Source: Apiotrichum sp. Y4204 (lineage: Eukaryota; Basidiomycota; Tremellomycetes; Trichosporonales; Trichosporonaceae). From it: a stretch of 64,000 nt of DNA. The notes beneath the pieces are model-generated. The model saw only the letters and a list, made by a program, of their open reading frames with translations, was not told the origin of the DNA and did no database searches. Of this stretch, positions 9,341-17,659 are shown one piece after another. The DNA is taken from positions 434,001-498,000 of the forward strand of contig JAMYHL010000009.1 in the NCBI GenBank assembly GCA_025531455.1. The letters are read 5' to 3'. Positions within the stretch are counted from its first letter, which is position 1. Every line of letters begins with the position of its first letter. Both the position numbers and the translations under genes were made by a program.

Positions 9341-12300
9341 TGGCAGGAGGGCTACCAGGCCCGATCGCCCGAGTCTCCCTGATATCCAGTACCCCGGAAG
9401 ACACAGGCGACGATGATCAGAGGGTATACCTCTACATCACCATCTATACCCCGGCCGGCCCAGAGGAACACAAAGCCCTCGTGGACACCGGCGCCGAAGT
9501 GAACCTAATAAACAAGAAACTAATAACATACCACGACCTGCACGATACCCCGAACTTTGAGACGATGACCATGCAACTAGCCGATGGCACCATGGGCCAA
9601 CGCCTCACCAACCACCTAGTGATCCCAAGTGAGATCGGCCCAACGACGACCGCGATCCGCTACGAGATCGCCGACATAGGACCTTACGACATCATCCTAG
9701 GAATCCCCTGGCTCCTACAAGCCCGCCCGTTACTGGACATAGGAGCGGGAGACAGATCCGTTATCTTCCGAGAAGACGGACCCACCGACAGGCTAGTAGA
9801 CGCCTCGACCTTCTATTCTTTGGTGAAAGGAGGTGCCGCATGCGGCGTCCTACTAGACAGTCCCTCAGGCCTCGCCCAGGCTCGAGTCGCTTCGACGGAT
9901 ATCGTCGAATTCGATCGATTGCCCGATAACGTCCCACCGGAATTCCGAGAGTTCATGGACGTCTTCAGCGAGGACGCGGCCGACAAGCTACCAGACCATC
10001 GGCCGTTCGATCACAAGATTACTCTGGAGGAGGGCAAACAGCCGCCATTCGGCCCCATCTATCCGTTGTCGCAAGCAGAGCTCGCGACGTTGAAAGCGTA
10101 CATCGAAGAACACCTAGCAAACGGATGGATCCGACCCTCCGAATCCCCAGCAGCCGCTCCGATTCTGTTCGTAAAGAAGAAGGACGGCTCCCTACGCCTC
10201 TGCGTGGACTACCGAGGTCTCAATCGCGTAACGATAAAGAATCGGTACCCACTACCACTCATCCCCGAACTGTTGGACCGACTAGGTTCGGCGAAGTTCT
10301 TCTCGAAGATTGATCTGAGGAACGCATACCACCAGATCCGCATAGCGGAAGGTGACGAATGGAAGACTGCTTTCCGGACACGCTACGGGCTGTTCGAGTA
10401 CCGCGTGATGCCGTTTGGCCTCACCAATGCCCCAGCGTCTTTCCAACACCTGGTGAACACGACCTTCGCAGATATGGTGGACCAATTCATGGTCGCCTAC
10501 CTAGACGACATCCTCATCTACTCGACCACCCGAGAGGAGCACGAAGAACACGTCCGCAAAGTCCTCCTTCGGTTACGCGAGGCAAACCTCTACGCTAAGC
10601 CGGAGAAGTGCGAGTTCTACTCCGACCAGGTCGAATTCCTGGGCTATGTAGTGTCCCCCGAAGGGGTATCCATGGACAAGGAGAAAGTGGCGTCGATCAC
10701 CTCTTGGCCACAGCCCCAGAACATCAGGGAGGTGCGCTCCTTCCTAGGCCTCGCCAACTTCTACCGACATTTCATACGAGGTTACTCGCACATCGCTAAG
10801 CCACTCACCGACCTCACCAAGACTACGGTCCCGTTCGAATGGACCGAGGCCGCTTCGACTGCTTTCGTCGAACTGAAGCGAATGTTCGAACAAGGGGACG
10901 TCCTGCGACATTTCGATCCACAACTGCCGATCTTGGTCGAGACGGATGCGAGCGACTTTGCGATCGGCGGCGTACTCTCCCAGACCGGTGACGGCGTCAC
11001 CAAACCAGTAGCTTTCTACTCCCGCAAGATGATCTCGGCGGAATTGAACTACGAGATCCACGATAAGGAGCTACTGGCCATCGTGGCGACCTTTCAAGAA
11101 TGGCGCCACTACCTCGAAGGGGCCCTGCACAAGATAACGGTCCTCACGGACCACCAACCCCTTCAACACTTCGACACAAAGACCCTCACGCGCCGACAGG
11201 CGAGATGGTCCTTGTTCTTGAATGAATTCAATTTCGATATAGTCTACCGCCCTGGAAAGAAGGCAACCAAGCCGGACGCCTTATCCCGAAGGGTAGACTA
11301 CGAACTCACGGACGCAGACTGGGAGGCGAACAGGCGACCGATCATACGCCTGGGTGCCGTCTCCATGAACGTTTTGTACGACGATGATGTCCTCCGCGCC
11401 CAGGAGTCATGCGATGAAGTTCGACGAATGAAGTCGAACCCTACCGATCTCCCGCGAGGTTATTCACTGGACCACGACGTGGTGATGTACAATGGACGGA
11501 CATTTGTGCCGGAGGGTCCCACACGCCTAGCGGTGCTTCAGGAGGCACACGATTCACCCCTCGCAGGCCACCTGGGGATCTACCGCACCATCAAATTGGT
11601 CCAGCGCCAATTCGATTGGCCAAAGCTGAAAGATGACGTACGAAGATTCAACAAGTCATGCGAAACCTGCGGCCGATCGAAGCCTCGGAGGCACAAGCCG
11701 TACGGTCAGCTGATGCCCCTACCGATCCCGGAACAACCTTGGTCGTCCGTTTCGATGGATTTCATCGATCACCTGCCGAAGAGCTCGAAATTCGACAGCA
11801 TCTTCGTCGCGGTAGACAGGCGCACTAAGATGGCAGTCCTCGTCCCGTGTTCTACAAAGATCACCGCTCGTGAACTGGCCAAACTCTACATCCAACATGT
11901 CATCGCAAAGCACGGCCTACAGGACTCCATTGTCTCGGACAGAGGTAGCAAGTTCACCTCGGACTTCTGGCGCGCCGTCTGCACTGGCTTAAAGATGAAA
12001 CAGAGTCTGACCACGGCCTACCACCCACAGACGGACGGACAGACAGAAAGGGTAAACCAGGTGCTCGACGAATACCTTCGAGCGTTCACGGAGGAAATGC
12101 CGAACGACTGGGCGGACTTCGTCCCCATGGCGGAGTTTGCGTACAACAACGCCCAGCACTCCTCTACCGGCTTCTCCCCGTTCTACGCGAACTACGGATA
12201 CCACCCCAGATTCTCGGTACTGGACGGAACCACGGTGAACAAGGACGCTCGATCGTTCCTCGACCGCATTCGAGACTGTTCGACGAGGATTGTCGAACAC

Positions 12301-12813
12301 TTGGAGAGGGCGCAAGCGGCTCAAAAGCGCTACTACGACGAACGGCACCTACCCCCTCCGGTGTATCAACCAGGAGACAGAGTGTACCTCTCGACAAAGG
12401 ACACCCCCGTACGGGACAAGAGCAAACTCGCCCGTCTCTACGACGGCCCTTACACAATCGTAGAGAAGGTTAACGACAACGCGTACCGCATCAAACTGCC
12501 AAGGGGGTCCCGCATGCATGACGTACACAACGTTACCAGGCTCGAACCGGCAGACCCTAACACGTTCGAAGGCCGTGTACAAGACACGCCTACACCAGTA
12601 CTCGTCGACGACGAGGAAGAATTCGAAGTCGATCGAATACTCGACTCGAAGAAGTTCCCCTCCGGTATCGTGAAGTACCTTGTCAAATGGACCGGCTTCG
12701 ACAACCCTCGGGAACGGACATGGGAACCACTGGAAAGCCTGGAGAACTCCATGGACTCGGTACTAGAGTTCCACGGTAAGTACCCAGAGAAGCCTAGAGC
12801 CGAGGGCTTGTAG
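9340..12813 (+). CDS. Chromovirus Pol polyprotein (PR-RT-RH-IN-chromodomain)
   Basis: 1,157 residues in one frame. Retropepsin motif LVDTGAEV with catalytic D49; reverse transcriptase with YLDD at 387-390 and the surrounding VDYRGLN, MPFGLTNAP and FLGLANFYRHF blocks; RNase H starting ETDASDFAIG near 535; integrase zinc domain (H737 onward, ending CETCGRSK), DDE core with SMDFID, SDRGSKFTS and HPQTDGQTERVN; then a chromodomain (about 1093-1145, VDRILDSKK ... KWTGFD ... TWEP). The chromodomain usually directs integration to marked chromatin. The frame starts at the ATG that shares its A with the gag stop, in the -1 frame relative to gag, so expression probably uses termination-reinitiation or a frameshift. 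No disabling mutation seen. Confidence 0.96.
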   Translation: MAGGLPGPIARVSLISSTPEDTGDDDQRVYLYITIYTPAGPEEHKALVDTGAEVNLINKKLITYHDLHDTPNFETMTMQLADGTMGQRLTNHLVIPSEIGPTTTAIRYEIADIGPYDIILGIPWLLQARPLLDIGAGDRSVIFREDGPTDRLVDASTFYSLVKGGAACGVLLDSPSGLAQARVASTDIVEFDRLPDNVPPEFREFMDVFSEDAADKLPDHRPFDHKITLEEGKQPPFGPIYPLSQAELATLKAYIEEHLANGWIRPSESPAAAPILFVKKKDGSLRLCVDYRGLNRVTIKNRYPLPLIPELLDRLGSAKFFSKIDLRNAYHQIRIAEGDEWKTAFRTRYGLFEYRVMPFGLTNAPASFQHLVNTTFADMVDQFMVAYLDDILIYSTTREEHEEHVRKVLLRLREANLYAKPEKCEFYSDQVEFLGYVVSPEGVSMDKEKVASITSWPQPQNIREVRSFLGLANFYRHFIRGYSHIAKPLTDLTKTTVPFEWTEAASTAFVELKRMFEQGDVLRHFDPQLPILVETDASDFAIGGVLSQTGDGVTKPVAFYSRKMISAELNYEIHDKELLAIVATFQEWRHYLEGALHKITVLTDHQPLQHFDTKTLTRRQARWSLFLNEFNFDIVYRPGKKATKPDALSRRVDYELTDADWEANRRPIIRLGAVSMNVLYDDDVLRAQESCDEVRRMKSNPTDLPRGYSLDHDVVMYNGRTFVPEGPTRLAVLQEAHDSPLAGHLGIYRTIKLVQRQFDWPKLKDDVRRFNKSCETCGRSKPRRHKPYGQLMPLPIPEQPWSSVSMDFIDHLPKSSKFDSIFVAVDRRTKMAVLVPCSTKITARELAKLYIQHVIAKHGLQDSIVSDRGSKFTSDFWRAVCTGLKMKQSLTTAYHPQTDGQTERVNQVLDEYLRAFTEEMPNDWADFVPMAEFAYNNAQHSSTGFSPFYANYGYHPRFSVLDGTTVNKDARSFLDRIRDCSTRIVEHLERAQAAQKRYYDERHLPPPVYQPGDRVYLSTKDTPVRDKSKLARLYDGPYTIVEKVNDNAYRIKLPRGSRMHDVHNVTRLEPADPNTFEGRVQDTPTPVLVDDEEEFEVDRILDSKKFPSGIVKYLVKWTGFDNPRERTWEPLESLENSMDSVLEFHGKYPEKPRAEGL

Positions 12814-12989
12814 TTCACATGATATCTCATTCATTCTCTTGTCACTACGGGAGCTCTCAATGATATATGGAAATGGGGGCCAGAGGCGACTCGCACTCTC
12901 GCTTGGCACCCCGAACACGGACAATAATATTAGTACGAGACACGCCCCCGGGAGATGGCGGGGGGACGTGGACAGGACGAGCGAGGACC

Positions 12990-14432
12990 TCACTCGTAAA
13001 GATCGCCGAAGTTTTTGTCGGGATCATCTTCAGGACGGGGCTCGTTCATCTTCCGGGCCGTCTCCTTGGCGGCCTCCTCGTCCGCCTCGGTATCAAGGCG
13101 CACGGGGTCAAGGGCAGACGAGCCGCCAGTGGTGCGCCGCGCCTCTGGGGAATTCACCGAGTGGATCGACCCAGCACGGCGCTCGGGGGTCTTCTCACGA
13201 TAGCCGATCCCGAGGCGGGAGGGCCCCGCGCCGTAAGACTGCGCCACGGCGTCCGCGAACGTGTTACGGCTTTGCCAGCCGATGGGAGCGGCCACGCGGC
13301 CAAAGGAAGTACGGGCATAGCCCTGCATGACGGCCGCTACGCACAGTCAGCTCTTCGACCGCCATCGACGAAAACGGTCGAAGGACTCACCGGTAGACAG
13401 GTTCATAATCCGCTGCTCCTCATGTTGAACGCGGACGAACAGGTCCTCCACATCCGCATGGTGGAGGCCGAGCAGGACGCCGAGACGCACAATGGCGCCC
13501 TCCAGTTGGTCGCAACTGGGGCGTATCGCGGCGAGCACACCGTCAACCTGCGAGGGGGTAAGGAGACGGCCGAGCTCCTCGCGCAAGGCAGCCAGAACGT
13601 TGTGGAAGCCGCGCGTGGTGTCACCGAACTGACGGATCTTGTCCGTCTTCTCCTTGTTTGCCGCCTCGATGGCCTTCGCCTTCGCAACACATTCCTGGCG
13701 GGTGCGCCCGAGAGCGCGACAAGGGAAGCAGGCGGAGTCGCCCGCAGGACCGGTGTCCACGCACACGATCGACTGGCTCATGCACAGGCCACATGGGTTC
13801 TGGCGATGGCGGAGCTTGTACACGTCCGACAGACCTTGAATGATCATGGGGCTCCGCTGCGTGTTGCCCACGCGGTTCGCGACGGGACGGAGACCCTCGG
13901 GCACGCGCATCAGACGGTTGTCGATGAACGCCTCATAGGTGCGCGAGAGGTCGTGCACCACGGTGGCGGCGTAGTCGGCAACCTGACCTCCACGCTTGCC
14001 AAGATTGAACTGCGACAGAACTTGCACATCGTCCTCCTCGACCGGGGGAATGACGGGTTTGACGTCCTCGTCCTCGTCGATGACGATGGGGGACTCAGAT
14101 TTCACCTTCTTGGGAGAAGGGACCTGCTGGTCGCCGAGGCTCTCGTCACCCGCGAGCTATACGTCAGCAAGCCCTTCGACAAGGATCGACGAGGAAGTTC
14201 GATGACAATAGCAACTCACCTCGTCCTCATCGTCCTCGGCCGAGTCACGCTTGCGTTTGGCCGTCTTGCGGACTCGCTGCTTACGCACGGGAACCTTGAC
14301 AGGCGGCTCGGGCGGAGGCGTGGCCGGCAGAGACGTCAAGGGGCTCGTCTCACGACGCGCCTTCTTCTTGCCGACAGACTTCTTACCGCCCTGCGACGGA
14401 GCGGGGGGCGCGGTCTTCTTGCGGGGTGGCAT
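12990..14432 (-). CDS. Antisense, intron-containing accessory gene inside the chromovirus; Cys6-cluster protein
   Basis: Unrecognised 441-residue protein on the strand opposite gag/pol. Exons 14220-14432, 13391-14156 and 12990-13336; introns of 63 and 54 nt, both with GTGAGT donor, GCTGAC branch site and TAG acceptor, and the phases close exactly (1,326 nt). The N terminus (1-70) is very basic (KKTA, KKKARR, RKTAKRKR: likely nuclear signals), followed by an acidic patch. Residues 193-229 hold C-x2-C-x6-C-x10-C-x2-C-x9-C, close to the fungal Zn2Cys6 pattern. Residues about 230-320 look helical (ELGRLL, LAAIR, LGVLLGLHH), and the tail is low-complexity. A DNA-binding or chromatin-linked regulator is possible but is inference. 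No transposon ends or extra target duplication delimit the block, so it looks resident in the element. Confidence 0.75.
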
Positions 14433-14947
14433 TGCGAAGAGCGATATCGACGATGACAAACACAGGAGATGGCGCGAATAACAGGGGACGGGAGGGGAGC
14501 GGAGGTGGCGAGGTGAAGAAGTGGGAAGAAGAGGAAGGAAGACGTCCCACGGTCGGCCTTAAGTACCTTGACAGCGGCCGCCGAGCTGCCCACACGACCG
14601 ACCGCCCATGGCGCCTTCCTCGCGCTCTCTTTCGCACTCGTCATCACCACACCTTACGCCCCCGCCGCCATTATCTATCTTGTCATCACGCGCCCTGGAT
14701 TTCGCATCTCCTCATCAACGCCCAATGTGGCGCCCCGCACGCGACTATGATGCGAGATTGCGCCCCGTCGGGCCTCGACCATCTTCGATGAAGATCGACG
14801 TCTTCACGTTACGCCCCCGTCGGATCCGAAGGGGGGCGCATCCGGGCGCTACACCGCCCCTCGGGTCATCACGGGCTGCTCAACGCGCCCCGCACACAGT
14901 GACGCACACGTCTCAACGGAGCTCGACATCTACCACCCGGGGCAAGA
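14433..14947. other. Retroelement 3' internal region, likely promoter of the antisense gene
   Basis: About 515 bp between the antisense start codon and the 3' LTR. I find no convincing coding frame. It must hold the antisense promoter unless transcription starts in the LTR. Directly before the LTR is CCCGGGGCAAGA, the only purine-rich candidate for a polypurine tract, and it is weak. Confidence 0.5.
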
Positions 14948-15433
14948 TGTAATGTGCCACACCGACACTCCATCCTACACGTGTATCCCACGTGCGGGCA
15001 CGTGCGGGACACGCGTACGACATGCCACTAACCAAGTTCCGGTCCCGCCCTGACGATCGTTCGACCCCGTTCGACGCACCACGTCGATTGGGGTCGATAC
15101 CACACCACGCCAACAGGGGCTAGCGTCGCAGCGGACACCATCGCCGAATCGGCATTCACCCCATAGGTCGAGTGCCGACTAACACGGTCTGGACAAGCCG
15201 CGCCGCTATCAAGAAAGAAGGACCACTGAACGGTATATAGAACCGAGGATGCAGCGCGACGGATAAGACTCCCCAGAGTCTTATTCTAGCAAGTGTTACA
15301 ATAGAGACGACACGGCTCGGTTCAGATCTAGTTCGACGCACTTCGACGATACTCATCGAAGCGCTACATCATATCGGCGACTAGGATTAGGTTCCGGAGA
15401 CACAGGCACGCGACTCGGTCAACTGCCCTTACA
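14948..15433 (+). repeat. 3' LTR
   Basis: 486 bp, identical to the 5' LTR except for T at 14982 in place of C at 7592. It is followed by GAGCA, the second copy of the target-site duplication. Confidence 0.96.
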
Positions 15434-16272
15434 GAGCACTTGAAGCCCTTTTCGAGAAGTTCGGGAGCTTTTTGCTGGACATTCTGGAGAATACAGGCCC
15501 GAATCAAGGCAGCATTGACTGAAACTCCACGCTGGCGAAGTCCCCGCAGTGTTTCCGCAATCGCCTCATCGAGACCATCATAGGGACTGAAGATGTGTGA
15601 CTTGGTGAAGGTGCGGTTAATGGCTCGGTAACCTTCCAGGCGCTCAAGCTGCTTGTCGGACCAGCCATCCCTGGCAGGGTTGAGCCAGGAGTAAACCGTG
15701 GAGCGACGCAGGACTTTGTATAGATCGTCGATATTTTCGAGCTGGGAAACAATCTTGCCAGGCTGGAAGTGGACCTTGCGAGCAATTAAGTCGATAACGC
15801 CCCAGTGGTCAAGCCAGTTGACCCGACGAATGGTGGAGCTCGCAGCTGAGTCGTTTGAGGCCATCGAAGTTGCAGACGCACGCATCGCCAGTGTGTCTGG
15901 GGACTCCTCACGTGTGTTGAGGAGTTCACGCACATTTGCCGCTTCATCGGTGTCTGTGTCGCTGCCAAGTTCAATTACGCCAGCAGACGAGGGACTGTCG
16001 GGAAGTTGAATGGCATCCTCCGCTGAAGTGCCAGGCTTGTTGAAAACGACAGTCGTTGGAGTGGTCGTCGCATTGCGCTCACGCTCACGCTGAGCTTGTT
16101 TGCGCAATCGGTTGTTCTCTCGCACTCTTTGGGTGTGGAGCTCGGCGTCGATGCGCTGTTGCTCGCGACGGTCGGCAGCAGACTCCTTGAACTTGTCAAG
16201 TTCAGCCTTGTTCTGCTTGTCGAAATCGTCCTTTGAGACTTTCGAAAAAAATTGCGTAATTTTCGGAGGCAT
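15434..16272 (-). pseudogene. DDE transposase, N-terminal part (split by retrotransposon)
   Basis: Begins at the ATG at 16272 (MPPKITQFFSK); an upstream in-frame ATG at 16299 is possible. It contains a charged, probably coiled-coil stretch (about residues 15-65) and a low-complexity Ser/Asp region. The second half has helix-rich sequence with RRSTVYSWLN and RQRGVSVNAALIRACI, the kind of helix-turn-helix/CENP-B-like segment that precedes DDE_1 domains. It is cut after KGFKCS by the retroelement at the GAGCA target. The frame continues exactly in the part at 6391-7557. Confidence 0.85.
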
Positions 16273-17389
16273 GGTACGTGCAGTCTGAGGTGTCAGCATG
16301 CCATTAAATACCTACTGTTGCCTCCTGTCACCCCAGAAGGGTGTTTCCCATGCCAGCTCTCTCATCATGTGCCTAGGAATTTTTGCACGGGCGAGGGATC
16401 CCTCCGAGGGCATCGACCCAAGGGGTATTCGACCTGGACACCGCTTCTTCTAGAGTGCACTGGGGGTTTCCGCTATGCCAGAGGCAACGAGGGCGACAAG
16501 CTCGACGCGTGCACAGCGGAATACACTAGGAACTCAATCCAATAGATTCTTGTGACGCGTGCTGCACCAGAGGCCAATAAATAGTCAAGGACATGTCCCG
16601 AGAGGCTTGGTTATTGCAGACTCGCTTCGAAGCAGCGAAGGGACCTTCCCTCTGATGGATGCTAAAGGTGCATGGTAGACAGGAGGGGTTAATACCAACA
16701 TTTAACTTGTTCTCGGTGCCCGCGGCAGTGTCCGTCGTCCGTCTCGAGTGCCCGTGGCAGTGTTCGTCCGTCTCGAGTGCCCGCGGCAGTATCCGTCGTC
16801 TTCTCGTCGAATGCGCCGTCGAGTGCGCCGTCTAGTTCGCCGTTGGTTGCGCCGTCGAGTGCGCCGTCGAATGCGCCGTCTAGTTCGCCGTTGGTTGCGC
16901 CGTCGAATGCGCCGTCTAGTTCGTCGTCGAATGCGCCGTCGGTTGCGCCGTCGAGTGCGCCGTCTAGTTCGCCGTTGGTTGCGCCGTCGAGTGCGCCGTC
17001 TAGTTCGCCGTCTAGTTCGCCGTCGGTTGCGCCGTCGAGTGCGCCGTCTAGTTCGCCGTCTAGTTCGCCGTCGAGTGCGCCGTCTAGTTCGCCGTCGAGT
17101 GCGCCGTCTAGTTCGCCGTCGAGTGCGCCGTCTAGTTCGCCGTCTAGTTCGCCGTCGATAAGTACGCCGTCGAGTGCGGCGTCGGTGGATGCGTCGGTGA
17201 AAGCGTCGGTGGATGCGTCGATAAAAGCGACGATGGATGATTGTACGGTGTTAAAAGCGTCGCCACCGTACAGTGGTGTCTTGTAGCGTCACACGGTGGC
17301 TGGTCGACGGCTGTCTTGTAGTGTCACACGTCACACCGGCCGTGTCTTGTAGCTGGTAAGTGGGGGGACGTATTAAATACTTCCGTCAC
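16273..17389. other. Transposase upstream region of the DNA transposon
   Basis: About 1.1 kb between the transposase start and the right TIR. It includes the minisatellite annotated separately and subterminal TGTCTTGT motifs at 17277-17284, 17312-17319 and 17343-17350 (a fourth copy, 17390-17397, lies in the TIR). Two of these are followed by AG(C/T)GTCACAC. The transposase promoter should lie here. Confidence 0.65.
16794..17160 (+). repeat. Minisatellite of 12-bp units
   Basis: About 30 head-to-tail degenerate units of the forms GTCGAGTGCGCC, GTCTAGTTCGCC, GTTGGTTGCGCC and GTCGAATGCGCC, in a partly higher-order pattern. The region is open in more than one frame because the unit is a multiple of three without stops. 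That makes long Ser/Ala/Pro or Arg-rich frames without coding meaning. Confidence 0.9.
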
Positions 17390-17415
17390 TGTCTTGTAAC
17401 ATCGCGGCAGTACAG
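17390..17415 (-). repeat. Right terminal inverted repeat of the DNA transposon
   Basis: Reverse complement of the left TIR with one mismatch; followed by TA at 17416-17417. Confidence 0.92.
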
Positions 17416-17659
17416 TATGACGTGGCGGGTCGCGGCCGTCAAGGCGCGCTGCGCGTCACGGTTTTGAGCCAGTGGCGGAAGTCACCGCGACCACTCGTGC
17501 TTCATGCATCGATACCACCCGCTAGATCATGCATGCTCTACCGCTCAGCGTCCTCACTCTCATGCATCATTCATAACGGTCTAGTTAATTGCTCCTGTAA
17601 GTATGTAGCTCTACAAATCTACCTGGCATCTATCCCCTTACCCCTGAATTCGACAGTCA

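Larger units (their letters stand above)
7558..15433 (+). mobile_element. Ty3/gypsy chromovirus LTR retrotransposon, apparently intact and young
   Basis: A 7,876-bp element with two 486-bp LTRs (TGTAA...TTACA ends), a 5-bp GAGCA target duplication (7553-7557 and 15434-15438), full-length gag and pol, and a C-terminal chromodomain. The LTRs differ at one base (C at 7592, T at 14982), which implies very recent insertion. Gene order is protease, RT, RNase H, integrase, chromodomain, as in chromoviruses. Between pol and the 3' LTR lies a 2.1-kb block with an antisense, intron-containing gene. It is inserted in the transposase of the surrounding DNA transposon, transcribed in the opposite direction to it. 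Confidence 0.95.
6173..17415 (-). mobile_element. Tc1/mariner/pogo-type DNA transposon, interrupted by an LTR retrotransposon
   Basis: A DNA transposon bounded by 26-bp terminal inverted repeats that differ at one base (6173-6198 and 17390-17415) and flanked by TA on both sides (6171-6172, 17416-17417), the Tc1/mariner target-site signature. Removing the nested retroelement and its duplicated 5 bp leaves about 3,362 bp. It encodes one long DDE transposase on the minus strand. Both ends carry repeated TGTCTTGT(A) motifs, and the end upstream of the transposase start holds a 12-bp-unit minisatellite. It sits between the HRD1 promoter and the KAP120 3' end without disrupting either gene. Family placement rests on the TA duplication and the DDE_1-like catalytic core. 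Confidence 0.88.

Noticed and set aside
12867..14456. A 529-codon open frame on the plus strand after pol, which could be read as a third (env-like) retroelement gene
   Set aside because: It is exactly codon-aligned with the antisense three-exon gene, and both introns are multiples of three. In GC-rich codon use the complementary frame lacks stops by default. Its predicted protein has no signal peptide, membrane segment or domain, whereas the minus strand has splice sites, branch sites and a cysteine cluster.
14930..14947. A strong polypurine tract before the 3' LTR
   Set aside because: Only GGGGCAAGA-type sequence is present; too short and interrupted to annotate as a tract.
12814..14947. 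The antisense block as a separate transposon nested in the chromovirus
   Set aside because: I found no inverted repeats, LTRs or target duplication at its edges, and its composition matches the element.
16777..17286. Plus-strand frame encoding a Ser/Ala/Pro repeat protein
   Set aside because: It is made entirely by the 12-bp minisatellite; other frames of the same array are open too.
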